Shown: positions 18,396 to 28,750, numbered from the stretch's first letter. The stretch: DNA of 64,000 nucleotides from an uncultured Psychroserpens sp. (GCF_947501425.1 NZ_CANMVN010000001.1:310001-374000); one strand, 5' to 3'. Program-made: numbers and translations. The notes: generated by a model from the sequence alone, not told the origin.

Positions 18396-19144
18396 ATATC
18401 TTTTTTCACAATGGTAGAGTTGGCTTGCGCTGTACAAAACATTAATACATCTGCAATGTTTACATGTGCAGGTCTAGATATAGCAAACTGAATAACTTCG
18501 GCAATATCCTCTGGCTGTAATGCTTTATACCCTTTATAGACATTATCAGCAATAGGGTCTCCTTTAAAACGTACTTGAGAAAATTCGGTTTCAACAAGTC
18601 CAGGGTTTATAGCTGTAACCTTTATACCAAAAGGGTTCAAGTCAATTCTCATGCCTTCAGTAATTGCTAACACAGCATGCTTGCTTCCGCAGTATACGTT
18701 TCCTTTTGGATACACTTCTTTTCCTGCTGATGATCCAATATTTATGATATGTCCTGACTTTCGCTCAGTCATTTGAGGGATGATAGCTTTACTGACATAC
18801 AATAAACCTTTTACATTAATGTCCATCATGGCATCCCAATCTTCAAGATTACCTGTTTGAATAGGATCAAGACCATGAGCATTTCCTGCATTATTGATTA
18901 GAACATCAATGGTTTTAAAGTTGCTAGGAAGAGAATCAATAGCATCAAAAGTGGCTTTTTTATCGCGAACATCAAAGTTAAGCGTGTATACATCCGTTTG
19001 TTTACTGAGCGCTTTGTGTATGGTGTCCAAACGCTCCTGACGTCTTCCACATAGAATTAATTTGATACCGTGTTTTGCAAATTCGTGAGCTGTTGCTCTA
19101 CCAATTCCACTTGTTGCTCCTGTTATTAATGCTGTTTTATTCAT
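18392..19144 (-). CDS. Short-chain dehydrogenase/reductase (YdfG-like SDR)
   Basis: 250 aa; TGATSGIGRATA, NNAGNAHG, YCGSKHAVLAITEGMRIDL, INPGLVETEF. Confidence 0.9.
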   Translation of the reverse strand: MNKTALITGATSGIGRATAHEFAKHGIKLILCGRRQERLDTIHKALSKQTDVYTLNFDVRDKKATFDAIDSLPSNFKTIDVLINNAGNAHGLDPIQTGNLEDWDAMMDINVKGLLYVSKAIIPQMTERKSGHIINIGSSAGKEVYPKGNVYCGSKHAVLAITEGMRIDLNPFGIKVTAINPGLVETEFSQVRFKGDPIADNVYKGYKALQPEDIAEVIQFAISRPAHVNIADVLMFCTAQANSTIVKKDI

Positions 19145-19156
19145 TTTAATAGTTTT

Positions 19157-20095
19157 TTAAGGGACTTTATGACCTTGACAAGCCACTAAAATTTTAAACC
19201 AATCTTCAAGTTCCAAATGTATATCTGTTGCGTCCATAGCATTAGAAATACGCTGTTTGTTGGTGGTGCCTATAACTGGATGGATTTGAGATGGATGTTT
19301 TAAGATCCAAGCAAGTAGTAGTTGGTCTTCTGTGGCGTTGTATTTATCTAATAATTCACCAAGCTGACTGTGGATACGACGGGTTTGTTCAGTATCTTCT
19401 CTAAATACACAGCCTAAAGGCGACCATGCCATTGGTGTAATCATGTTGGTCATCATATGATCCAATAAGCCATTATGCATCGCTGTATGTTGAGTTAATG
19501 AAAACTCTATTTGATTTACTGAAATATCTACTGATTTGGATAAAAGATTAACTTGCGAAGGGGTGAAATTAGACACACCGAAATCTCTTATTAATCCTCT
19601 GGTTTTTAATTCTGAAATAGCCTCTGCAATTTCATTTGGTTGCATTAACGGACTGGGTCTATGCAGTAGTAATAAGTCTAGATATTGAGTTTTTAAATGT
19701 TTTAATGATTCTTCAACAGACCAGATAATGTAAGATTTGCTGTAATCATAATGCTTCACAGTATTAGTTCTGGTATCACTCAAATACTGTATACCACATT
19801 TACTAATGAGTTGAATATTATCACGCTGAACATTACTTTCTACAAAAGCTTTACCAAAATCAGATTCTGTTGTATAACCTCCATAGATGTCAGCATGATC
19901 AAAGGTTGTAATGTTTTGTTCTAAACAATGATATATCAGGTCTATCATTTCATGTTTTTGGAGTTGTTTTCCCCAAAGTCCCCAAGTCATAGTACCTGCA
20001 ATTAATCGAGAATATTTCACTTTTTTTTCAGTTTGTAAGGGTTTTTTTGCAATTCGTGTATAAAAATAGTCAAATAATGAAGAAGAGTGTATCAT
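19157..20095 (-). CDS. Aldo/keto reductase
   Basis: 312 aa; FDHADIYGGYTTESDFGKAF, LDLLLLHRPSPLM, IRDFGVSNFTPSQV, AWILKHPSQIHPVIGTT. Confidence 0.9.
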   Translation of the reverse strand: MIHSSSLFDYFYTRIAKKPLQTEKKVKYSRLIAGTMTWGLWGKQLQKHEMIDLIYHCLEQNITTFDHADIYGGYTTESDFGKAFVESNVQRDNIQLISKCGIQYLSDTRTNTVKHYDYSKSYIIWSVEESLKHLKTQYLDLLLLHRPSPLMQPNEIAEAISELKTRGLIRDFGVSNFTPSQVNLLSKSVDISVNQIEFSLTQHTAMHNGLLDHMMTNMITPMAWSPLGCVFREDTEQTRRIHSQLGELLDKYNATEDQLLLAWILKHPSQIHPVIGTTNKQRISNAMDATDIHLELEDWFKILVACQGHKVP

Positions 20096-20124
20096 TGTTG
20101 TGTAATTAATTCAATGTCCCAATC

Positions 20125-20697
20125 ATGAAATTTTTTAGTCTACACAAAACCGCTTTATACAGTATTATATTTGTATTCTTTCTCAGCAGTTGCTCAAAAG
20201 AATATGAGACAGAAACCTTTGAAAACAGTAGTTTGATTAGCGTTAAGCTTCAAGGTACTCAAAGTGTCTTAAGTAGAGCCAATATTACAATTTTAGATGT
20301 TCAGTTTCAGATTTTAGAAGACGAGAACAATCCTAATGCATGGCTAAGTTTAAATACAATTAATACAGGTAATCATGACTTAGTAAATATTACAGGAAAT
20401 GATGTAGTTACTTTAGTTGATTTTGAAGAAATTCCAACAGGGTTTATATACAGTATTAAACTTGTTTTAGGCGACGAGAATTCAATAGTTAAAAACGGAG
20501 TTGAGTATACTTTAGATATGGCTCAAGATTGCGATTATCAATCTACTAATATTGTTGCAAAACAATTAGAGACTAATAAATTGTATGATTTCCTTATCGA
20601 GTTTGATATCGATGGTTCGGTAGAGTTTTTATCTCAGGGAACTGTTCTCCTCGACCCCAAAATGAATACACTTCTAAGACGTTTTGAATTGTTTTAG
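20125..20697 (+). CDS. DUF4382-like putative lipoprotein
   Basis: 190 aa; lipobox FFLSSCSKE; pattern resembles DUF4382 lipoproteins. Confidence 0.6.
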   Translation: MKFFSLHKTALYSIIFVFFLSSCSKEYETETFENSSLISVKLQGTQSVLSRANITILDVQFQILEDENNPNAWLSLNTINTGNHDLVNITGNDVVTLVDFEEIPTGFIYSIKLVLGDENSIVKNGVEYTLDMAQDCDYQSTNIVAKQLETNKLYDFLIEFDIDGSVEFLSQGTVLLDPKMNTLLRRFELF

Positions 20698-20728
20698 ACA
20701 CAACTTTTTTTTAATAATAAAATATTGA

Positions 20729-20759
20729 GCAGTACATTATGTGCTGCTCTTTTTTTGTC
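20729..20759 (+). terminator. Rho-independent terminator
   Basis: GAGCAGTAC-ATTAT-GTGCTGCTCTTTTTTT. Confidence 0.8.
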
Positions 20760-20885
20760 TAAAATCGTAACGTATTATATATATCTAACTTTTAACCAAT
20801 TCTTAACAGCAATACAGCAAAAATTTTAACAATTTGCGATACTTAATAAAACTGAGATAATCACAGCGTTTAAAACACATATATA

Positions 20886-21887
20886 ATGGAAGAAACTGGA
20901 ACAATTGACATTAAGAGCATTAATGAAAAAATAGAGAAGGAAAGTGCTTTTGTTGATTTGTTAATGATGGAAATGAATAAAGTCATCGTTGGACAAAAAC
21001 ACATGGTAGAACGATTGCTTATTGGCTTGCTAGGACAAGGTCATATACTTTTAGAAGGTGTGCCTGGTTTAGCAAAAACATTGGCAATTAATACTTTGTC
21101 ACAAGCTGTTGACGGAAGTTTTAGTAGAATCCAGTTTACACCAGATCTATTACCAGCTGATGTTGTTGGTACGTTGATATACAATATGAAAGTCAATGAC
21201 TTCTCAATCAAAAAAGGACCAATTTTTGCCAATTTCGTTTTGGCAGATGAGATTAATAGAGCTCCAGCAAAAGTTCAATCGGCATTATTAGAAGCCATGC
21301 AAGAAAAACAGGTAACCATTGGTGATGAGACCTTTATTTTAGATAAGCCATTCTTAGTAATGGCAACTCAAAACCCTGTTGAACAAGAAGGAACATATCC
21401 TTTGCCAGAAGCTCAGGTTGACCGTTTTATGCTAAAGACCGTCATTGATTATCCTAAACAAGCTGAAGAGCAACTGATCATGAGAGCAAATCTTAAAGGC
21501 CACTGGGACAAAGTAAATCCTGTAGTCTCGGTTGCTCAAATTTTAAAAGCTCAAGAAGTTGTCAGAGAGGTCTACATGGACGAGAAAATTGAAAAATACA
21601 TACTCGATATTATTTTTGCCACACGATATCCAGATCAATATAGATTGGCAGATTTAAAACCACTTATTTCGTTTGGAGCATCTCCTCGTGGTAGTATTAA
21701 TTTGGCTACTGCAGCAAAATGTTATGCGTTCATAAAGCGTCGTGGTTATGTGATTCCAGAAGATGTGCGTGCTGTAGTTCACGATGTTTTACGTCATAGA
21801 ATAGGAATTACTTATGAAGCTGAAGCCGAGAATGTCACTTCAGAAGATATTATCAATAAGATTGTAAACCAAATCGAAGTACCATAA
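20886..21887 (+). CDS. MoxR-family AAA+ ATPase (Bat operon)
   Basis: 333 aa; GQGHILLEGVPGLAKT, RIQFTPDLLPADVVGT, ANFVLADEINRAPAKVQSALLEAMQE, FLVMATQNPVEQEGTYPLPEAQVDRF. Confidence 0.95.
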   Translation: MEETGTIDIKSINEKIEKESAFVDLLMMEMNKVIVGQKHMVERLLIGLLGQGHILLEGVPGLAKTLAINTLSQAVDGSFSRIQFTPDLLPADVVGTLIYNMKVNDFSIKKGPIFANFVLADEINRAPAKVQSALLEAMQEKQVTIGDETFILDKPFLVMATQNPVEQEGTYPLPEAQVDRFMLKTVIDYPKQAEEQLIMRANLKGHWDKVNPVVSVAQILKAQEVVREVYMDEKIEKYILDIIFATRYPDQYRLADLKPLISFGASPRGSINLATAAKCYAFIKRRGYVIPEDVRAVVHDVLRHRIGITYEAEAENVTSEDIINKIVNQIEVP

Positions 21888-21942
21888 ATGAGTGGACTGT
21901 AATCGTTACAAAAATTAGAAGGCTACACTCTGCAAATAGAAA

Positions 21943-22809
21943 ATGGATACTAAGGAATTACTGAAAAAAGTACGAAAAATTGAGATCAAGACACGACGGT
22001 TGTCTGATCATATTTTTGGAGGTGAATACCACTCAACCTTCAAAGGAAGAGGTATGACATTTTCTGAAGTTCGCCAGTATCAATTTGGTGACGACGTTCG
22101 TAATATTGACTGGAATGTTACAGCTCGTTACAATGAACCCTTTGTGAAGGTATTCGAAGAAGAACGTGAATTGACCATGATGTTAATGGTTGACATTTCT
22201 GGATCTAAGCTGTTTGGTACAGTAGATCAATTTAAAATAGAGATTGTCACTGAAATAGCAGCAACATTAGCGTTTTCGGCTACTCAAAATAATGATAAAA
22301 TTGGTCTCATATTATTTTCAGACCAGATTGAATTATACATTCCTCCGAAAAAGGGAAGATCACATGTGCTTAGAATCATTCGTGAGCTTATAGAATTTGA
22401 GCCTAAAAGCAAACTAACCAATATTGCCGAAGCCTTGAAATTTTTATCTAATGTGATGAAAAAGAAGGCTATCGTTTTTGTGCTTAGTGATTTTATTGCT
22501 GATGACTATGAACAGAATTTGAAAATTGCAGCTGGTCGACATGATATAACTGGGATAAGAGTTTATGACAAACATGAAGCTACAATACCAAATTTAGGAA
22601 TGGTTGAAATGGAAGATGAAGAATCGGGAGAGCTCATGTTAGTCAATACAGCATCTAAATCGGTACGACTTAATTACAGTAAGTACTACAATGAAAAAGT
22701 AGATTATTTTAAAGATACATTTACAAAATCTGGATCAGGTACAATTGACTGCCGCACTGATGAGAGTTATGTTAAAAAATTACTTGGATATTTTAAAAGA
22801 AGAGGATAA
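21943..22809 (+). CDS. DUF58 domain protein
   Basis: 288 aa; GRGMTFSEVRQYQFGDDVRNIDWNVTARYNEPFVKVFEEERELTMMLMVDISGS. Confidence 0.93.
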   Translation: MDTKELLKKVRKIEIKTRRLSDHIFGGEYHSTFKGRGMTFSEVRQYQFGDDVRNIDWNVTARYNEPFVKVFEEERELTMMLMVDISGSKLFGTVDQFKIEIVTEIAATLAFSATQNNDKIGLILFSDQIELYIPPKKGRSHVLRIIRELIEFEPKSKLTNIAEALKFLSNVMKKKAIVFVLSDFIADDYEQNLKIAAGRHDITGIRVYDKHEATIPNLGMVEMEDEESGELMLVNTASKSVRLNYSKYYNEKVDYFKDTFTKSGSGTIDCRTDESYVKKLLGYFKRRG

Positions 22810-24459
22810 GTGAGCTATTGTAAGTTAAGATATATCATTAATAATTGTAAGCAGCAGATGCTACTTGTAATTGTTTGCGCTTTATTGTTTACAATAAATA
22901 CAAATGCTCAGGTCACCTCCTCAATCGATACTACAAGCATAAAAATAGGAGAGCAAATTACTTATAAAATTCAAGTAGAAGCAGATTCTACCAATCTGAT
23001 TGTTTTTCCTGAAGGACAAACATTCATGCCTTTGGAAATGATTGAATCTTATGATGTCGATACCACAAAAAATGATGCCAGACTCAAATTGATTAAAGCT
23101 TATGGACTAACGCAGTTCGATTCAGGTTCGTATACCATTCCGAAGCAAAAAATAGTTATTGGCGATAAAACCTTTTTTACAGATTCATTACGTGTAAAAG
23201 TAAATACTGTTGCAGTTGATACCACCAAACAAAAGTTATATGATATCAAGCCAATGATTGAGGTCGAAAAAGCATCGAGTAATTTGTGGAAATATCTACT
23301 TATTGGTTTACTATGTATTGCTTTAGTTGCCTTTGTATTGTATTGGTTTATTTGGCGAAAGAAGCCATTGACTGAGGAGGAGGAAATTGCATTACTTCCA
23401 CCTTATGATAGAGCAAAACTAGCCCTTCAAAAACTGGATGAGAGTAACTATCTGCAGAGGGAAGAACTCAAAGACTATTATTCTGAATTAACTTTTATTA
23501 TCAGAAAATACCTCGACGAAAAAGTATACGATCGTGCTCTTGAAAGCACAACCGATGAACTAATTGACCGTTTAAATCTGCTTAGTGATGCAAGACAGAT
23601 CGAGTTGAGTAAGAATGATATTATTAATATTGAAACCATCTTAAAGCGTGCCGACCTTGTGAAATTTGCCAAGTCTGCTCCAGATATCGAACTGGCAAAG
23701 TTAGATAGAGAGACTATTGATGCTGAGATAGATCAGGTTAAAGAAGCGTTGCCAGAACCAACTGAAGAAGAGAAGCTTCTAGATCAACAATATAGAGAAG
23801 AACAAGAGCGAAAGAAAAAGCGTAAAAAAATCATCATAACTGTAGCAGCAAGTGTTTTAATCTTAGTCGCAACCTTTGTTGGGTTTGGTGTGAAATACGG
23901 ATTTAAATATGTGGTAGATACCATTATAGGTAATGAAAACAAAGAACTTTTAGAAGGCGATTGGGTACGAAGTGAATACGGTGTGCCACCAATAATGATC
24001 TCAACTCCAGTAGTTTTGGAACGCATGGAAAGCAAAGCTATTGATACTATTCAACAGATTAAAACAACAATGTTTTCTTATGGAGATCTCAATAGCCCAA
24101 TGAATGTACTATTGAGTACAACTAAATTTTTAAATCAAGGCGACAATGAGATTGATTTAAATCTTGCAATAGAGGGAAGCTTAAAAACACTTGAGAACAA
24201 TGGAGTTAAGAATTTGTTTGTAAAACGCGAACAATTTATCACACCTAATGCAGCTGAAGGACTCAAAGTGTTTGGTACTGCAGATTTTCCGGGAGAAACA
24301 CAAAATGAGACACGTCCAGGAGAATATGTGATCTTAGTGTTTACTGCTGAAAATGTATTACAGCAAATAGTATTGGTATGGGACAATCAGGATGAATATA
24401 CCAATGATACAATAGATCGTATTATCGACTCCATTGAACTTAAAAAAGTAGAGGACTGA
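22810..24459 (+). CDS. BatD-like N-terminal/membrane protein of the Bat operon, GTG or internal ATG start
   Basis: 549 aa; signal-like N-terminus, TM segments WKYLLIGLLCIALVAFVLYWFIW and IIITVAASVLILVATFVGFGVKYG; position between DUF58 and BatA; listed start codon is GTG, internal ATG near 22858. Confidence 0.75.
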   Translation: MSYCKLRYIINNCKQQMLLVIVCALLFTINTNAQVTSSIDTTSIKIGEQITYKIQVEADSTNLIVFPEGQTFMPLEMIESYDVDTTKNDARLKLIKAYGLTQFDSGSYTIPKQKIVIGDKTFFTDSLRVKVNTVAVDTTKQKLYDIKPMIEVEKASSNLWKYLLIGLLCIALVAFVLYWFIWRKKPLTEEEEIALLPPYDRAKLALQKLDESNYLQREELKDYYSELTFIIRKYLDEKVYDRALESTTDELIDRLNLLSDARQIELSKNDIINIETILKRADLVKFAKSAPDIELAKLDRETIDAEIDQVKEALPEPTEEEKLLDQQYREEQERKKKRKKIIITVAASVLILVATFVGFGVKYGFKYVVDTIIGNENKELLEGDWVRSEYGVPPIMISTPVVLERMESKAIDTIQQIKTTMFSYGDLNSPMNVLLSTTKFLNQGDNEIDLNLAIEGSLKTLENNGVKNLFVKREQFITPNAAEGLKVFGTADFPGETQNETRPGEYVILVFTAENVLQQIVLVWDNQDEYTNDTIDRIIDSIELKKVED

Positions 24460-25463
24460 TGTTTGAAGGAATAGAGTTTTTAAATAAAGAGTTTTTTTGG
24501 TTGTTTCTATTACTGCCATTGGCTATCCTGTGGTATGTTTTCAAGAGAAAACGCCAAACAGCCGAGCTTAAGATTTCGAGTATTAAGGGCTTTAAAGTAG
24601 GGAGTTCTCTGCTTCCTAAACTTCGTCCGTTGTTATTTGTTTTCCGACTCTTAGCATTATCACTATTAATTGTTGCTATAGCCAGACCAAGAACTTCGGA
24701 TGAAACTACGAAAACGAAAACCACAAAAGGGATTGATATTGTTATGGCAATTGATGTGTCTGCAAGTATGTTAGCTAAAGATCTATTGCCTAACCGATTA
24801 GAAGCTCTAAAGAAAGTAGCTGCCGAATTTATCCAAGGCCGACCAAATGATAGAATAGGTCTTGTTGAGTATGCAGGAGAAAGTTATACTAAAACCCCAA
24901 TAACAAGTGATAAAAGTATTGTTCTTCGTTCTCTCAGAGACATTAAATACAATACAATAATTGAAGGCGGAACTGCTATTGGTATGGGGTTAGCCACATC
25001 TGTTAATCGATTAAAGGATAGTAAAGCTAAGAGTAAGATTATTATTTTACTAACTGATGGTGTCAATAACTCGGGATTTATAGATCCAAAGATTGCTAGT
25101 GAGTTAGCGGTTGAATACGGCATCAAAGTCTATACTATTGGTATTGGAACTAATGGTATGGCTTTATCTCCATATCAGATTTTACCCAACGGAAATTTTC
25201 AGTATCGAAGAGTTCAAGTTGAAATTGATGAAGACTTACTGAAAGAAATAGCAGATGTTACTGGTGGAAATTATTTTAGAGCTACAGATAATAAGAAATT
25301 AAAAGAAATTTATAATGAAATAAATAAACTGGAAAAAACTGAAATCGAAGAAATAAAATATACAACTTATGATGAAAAATATCGTTCGTTGGTATTGATT
25401 GCTTTAGGGTTTTTGCTTTTGGAAGCACTTTTACGATTGACAGTTTTTAGAAGTTTTGTCTAG
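24459..25463 (+). CDS. batA: BatA: VWA-domain membrane protein
   Basis: 334 aa; MAIDVSASMLAKDLLPNRLEALKKVAAEFI, IILLTDGVNNSG; Bat context. Confidence 0.9.
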   Translation: MFEGIEFLNKEFFWLFLLLPLAILWYVFKRKRQTAELKISSIKGFKVGSSLLPKLRPLLFVFRLLALSLLIVAIARPRTSDETTKTKTTKGIDIVMAIDVSASMLAKDLLPNRLEALKKVAAEFIQGRPNDRIGLVEYAGESYTKTPITSDKSIVLRSLRDIKYNTIIEGGTAIGMGLATSVNRLKDSKAKSKIIILLTDGVNNSGFIDPKIASELAVEYGIKVYTIGIGTNGMALSPYQILPNGNFQYRRVQVEIDEDLLKEIADVTGGNYFRATDNKKLKEIYNEINKLEKTEIEEIKYTTYDEKYRSLVLIALGFLLLEALLRLTVFRSFV

Positions 25464-25468
25464 ATATT

Positions 25469-26512
25469 ATGTTTGATTTTCAATTAGAAGAAAAAGTTTG
25501 GTTTTGGATGTTACTGATTATTCCGGTAATAGTCTTCCTGTACACCATACTTCAGTTTTGGAAATATAGAACACAAAAACGATTTTCCAGTAATAAATTA
25601 CTTAGTCGATTAAGCCCAAACCAGTCGCTTTTTAAATCGATTTTAAAGGTTGTAGTTCTATGTCTTGCTTTTGGGTCTTTGGCCATAGCATTAGTAAATC
25701 CAAAAATTGGAACCAAATTAGAAACTGTTAAACGACAAGGTGTAGATATTGTATTTGCAGTCGACGTCTCTAAAAGTATGCTTGCCGAAGATATCTCTCC
25801 TAACCGACTGGAAAAATCTAAGCAATTGGTAAATCAAATCATCAATAATTTAGCAAGTGATAGAGTTGGAATTATTGCTTATGCAGGAAAAGCATTTCCA
25901 CAATTACCAATCACAACAGATTACGCATCTGCTAAAATGTTTCTTAAAAGCATGAATACAGATATGCTGTCTTCTCAGGGTACAGCAATCAATGAAGCCA
26001 TAGAATTAGCAAAGACCTATTTTGATGATGAAGAGCAAACAAACCGTGTGTTAATCATTATTTCAGATGGCGAAGATCATAGTGATATAGCAAGTAACGT
26101 TGCAGAGGAAGCTGCCGATGAAGGCATAAGAATCTTTACCATAGGTGTTGGTGAGACTGAAGGTGGACCAATTCCAATAAAGCGAAATGGGATTTTATTA
26201 AACTACAAAAAAGACAGTCAAGGTGAAACCGTTATTACTAAACTTAATGAGGAGACCTTGCAGCAAATTGCAGAAGAAGCTAATGGTGCCTATATTAAAG
26301 GGAATAATACTTCCGAAGTGATTGAAGAGATAAAAAATATCTTAAACCGAATGGATAAAACCGAATTTGAAGCTAAAGAGTTTGCAGATTACAAAGATCA
26401 ATTTCAATGGTTTCTTGGTTTTGGAATTTTCTTTTTATTCATCGATATTTTCTTACTAGAACGTAAAACCGAATGGTTAAAACGTCTCAATCTTTTCAAC
26501 GAGAATATATAG
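25469..26512 (+). CDS. batB: BatB: VWA-domain membrane protein
   Basis: 347 aa; VFAVDVSKSMLAEDISPNRLEKSKQLVNQII, LIIISDGEDHS. Confidence 0.9.
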   Translation: MFDFQLEEKVWFWMLLIIPVIVFLYTILQFWKYRTQKRFSSNKLLSRLSPNQSLFKSILKVVVLCLAFGSLAIALVNPKIGTKLETVKRQGVDIVFAVDVSKSMLAEDISPNRLEKSKQLVNQIINNLASDRVGIIAYAGKAFPQLPITTDYASAKMFLKSMNTDMLSSQGTAINEAIELAKTYFDDEEQTNRVLIIISDGEDHSDIASNVAEEAADEGIRIFTIGVGETEGGPIPIKRNGILLNYKKDSQGETVITKLNEETLQQIAEEANGAYIKGNNTSEVIEEIKNILNRMDKTEFEAKEFADYKDQFQWFLGFGIFFLFIDIFLLERKTEWLKRLNLFNENI

Positions 26513-26592
26513 CGCTTCACTAGCAATCAATATTTTATAAATTCTTTAACTATATAGCGTCACACAGTTTTTTATATTGCTATTTAGATGCG

Positions 26593-27096
26593 ATGAAAAT
26601 GAACCGAATTAAACACATATTACTAATCTTTTTACTACCATTGTTTGCTATTGGTCAAACAAGAGATCTTTCGTTATTCAGAAATTTTGTTGATAAAACC
26701 TGGAGTGCACAAGGAAAATGGAATAATGGAACTGAGTTTAAGCAAGAAGTAAGCTTCCATTATGATCTAGATAAGGCTATAGTAGTATCTAAATCAAAAG
26801 GGTTTGTAAACAAAGAGCAAACTAAATTTGGGAATAGAAACCATGGTGTTAGACAATACGATACAGCAACCAATACCATAAAATTTTGGGAGTTTGATAT
26901 CTTCGGAAATGTAACAGAAGGGAACGTGTATGCTGAAGGAAAGAATGTTATATATCAATATAAATATGGAGATACTACTGTAACCGATATGTGGGAGTAT
27001 GTAGATGCATCTACCTATAATTTTAAAGTAGGTAGTTATAAGAATGGAACATGGGAAGAGATTTATCTTGAAACCGTATTTAAAGAAAAGAATTAA
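26593..27096 (+). CDS. Exported protein of unknown function within the Bat operon
   Basis: 167 aa; signal MKMNRIKHILLIFLLPLFAIGQ; no clear Bat-family motif. Confidence 0.75.
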   Translation: MKMNRIKHILLIFLLPLFAIGQTRDLSLFRNFVDKTWSAQGKWNNGTEFKQEVSFHYDLDKAIVVSKSKGFVNKEQTKFGNRNHGVRQYDTATNTIKFWEFDIFGNVTEGNVYAEGKNVIYQYKYGDTTVTDMWEYVDASTYNFKVGSYKNGTWEEIYLETVFKEKN

Positions 27097-27097
27097 A

Positions 27098-27928
27098 ATG
27101 AAAAGATTTTTAATTATTTGTGCAATTTTAATGACTACAACGTCTTTTAGTCAAGACAAAGACAAAGAAAGGGAGAAACAACTCAAAGTTGATACCGCTA
27201 AAAATTATGTTTTTGAAGCTAATGAATTGGTAGATGCAGATAATTATATTTCTGCCGAAATGGAATATAGAAAAGCCATTTCAAAAGCACCATCAGTTGT
27301 GGCTGGAAGCTACAATCTTGGCAATACATATTACGAAAAGGGAAATTACGATGAAGCACTTTATCGTCATACACAAGCTGCAGAAAATGCATCAACTAAA
27401 ACCGAAAAGCATAAAGCATATCATAATATTGGTAATATCTTAATGAAAGAAGAATTGTGTCAAGAAGCGGTAGAAGCTTATAAAAATGCATTAAGAAATG
27501 ACCCAACTGATGATGAAACAAGATATAACCTCGCCATAGCCAAAGAATGTGCAGCTCAACAACAGCAGGAAAAAGATCAGGAAGAGGAAAAAAACGACGA
27601 AGACAAAGAAGACGAAAATAAAGATCAGGATAAAAAGGAAGAAGAGAAGAAAGAAGACCCTGAGGATAAAGGTGACCAGGATAAGAAAGAAGGCGAGGAT
27701 GAGCAAGATGAAGAAGGAAAACCTAAAGATGAAAAAGATCAAGGTAAGGGAGACAAGAAAGATGATAAGGAACAAAAAGGAAAACCAAAACCTAAAGAAG
27801 GACAATTGTCGCCTCAACAAATTAGAAATTTGTTAGAAGCCATGAATAATCAGGAACAGAAAGTTCAGGAAAAAATGAATGCCGAAAAGCAAAAAGGTGT
27901 TAAAGTTAAACCAGAGAAAGATTGGTAG
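27098..27928 (+). CDS. batC: BatC: TPR protein with highly charged low-complexity C-terminal half
   Basis: Start reassigned to ATG at 27098 (MKRFLIICAILMTTTSFSQ); TPR GSYNLGNTYYEKGNYDEAL, AYHNIGNILMKEELCQEAVEAYKNALRNDPTDDETRYNLAIA; then D/E/K-rich region. Confidence 0.88.
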   Translation: MKRFLIICAILMTTTSFSQDKDKEREKQLKVDTAKNYVFEANELVDADNYISAEMEYRKAISKAPSVVAGSYNLGNTYYEKGNYDEALYRHTQAAENASTKTEKHKAYHNIGNILMKEELCQEAVEAYKNALRNDPTDDETRYNLAIAKECAAQQQQEKDQEEEKNDEDKEDENKDQDKKEEEKKEDPEDKGDQDKKEGEDEQDEEGKPKDEKDQGKGDKKDDKEQKGKPKPKEGQLSPQQIRNLLEAMNNQEQKVQEKMNAEKQKGVKVKPEKDW

Positions 27929-27943
27929 TCTAAAACGATACTA

Positions 27944-28750
27944 ATGAAAAAGTCAGCTGTTTTATTAGCCATATTTTTGTCAAGTTTCACGTTTGCTCAG
28001 GTGAAATTTGAAGCTGAGGTTGCAAAAAAAAGAATGGGGATTAATGAACGATTGCGTGTGGACTTTATCATGAACAAAGAGGAAGATCAGTTTGCTGCTC
28101 CCGATTTTGAAGATTTTATTATAGTTGACGGACCTAACCAAAATATCCATACCTCTTGGGTTAGAGGCAAAAAAACCTACACCAAAACAATTACCTATTA
28201 CTTAGCTCCTAGAAAAAAAGGAACATTGAAAATTGAAGAGGCATCTGCTGATATCGATGATGCAACTTACACAACAAAACCAATATTAATCAAGGTTGGG
28301 GAGAAGGATAGGTTTACTGGTAAAGAAAAAGATTCTATTACAAGTATTATAAATAGTAACATTTATGTTGTAACAGAAGTTTCTAAAAATGAAGTTGCCT
28401 TAGGGGATTCTTTAACAATAACCTATAAGTTGTATGTCTCTCCAGAATTTGGAGTTTCTAATTATAAAGAGATGGAAATACCACAATTTGAAGGTTTCAA
28501 CTCTGAAAGTATTAAAGAAGACAGAGCAGTTATTCAAAAGAAGATGGTTAATGATAAAGAGTTTCGGTTTATTGTTTTTAGAGAGATGAGGTTAATACCA
28601 AAACAAAAAGGACAAATTGAGATAGATTCTTTTGAAATCAGTGTTTCAGCCGAAATGCCCACTCCTAGAAGAGACATTTTTGGTAGCAAAGTGATGCAAA
28701 AAGAAGTTAGATCATTTCAAACAGATAATATTATTATTAATGTTTTATAA
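27944..28750 (+). CDS. Truncated BatD-family paralogue (N-terminal region only, no TM tail)
   Basis: 268 aa; AQVKFEAEVAKKRMGINERLRVDFIMNK aligns with start of next gene; ends before C-terminal domains. Confidence 0.85.
   Translation: MKKSAVLLAIFLSSFTFAQVKFEAEVAKKRMGINERLRVDFIMNKEEDQFAAPDFEDFIIVDGPNQNIHTSWVRGKKTYTKTITYYLAPRKKGTLKIEEASADIDDATYTTKPILIKVGEKDRFTGKEKDSITSIINSNIYVVTEVSKNEVALGDSLTITYKLYVSPEFGVSNYKEMEIPQFEGFNSESIKEDRAVIQKKMVNDKEFRFIVFREMRLIPKQKGQIEIDSFEISVSAEMPTPRRDIFGSKVMQKEVRSFQTDNIIINVL

Noticed and set aside
27491-27836. Alternative-frame K/R-rich and antisense F/L-rich ORFs overlapping batC
   Set aside because: By-products of the low-complexity GAA/AAA/GAT-rich coding tract; no start context or recognisable domain.
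27944-28750. Short BatD copy as a frameshifted or split half of the following batD
   Set aside because: The next gene is itself complete with its own signal peptide and N-terminal domain, so this is duplication, not a split gene.
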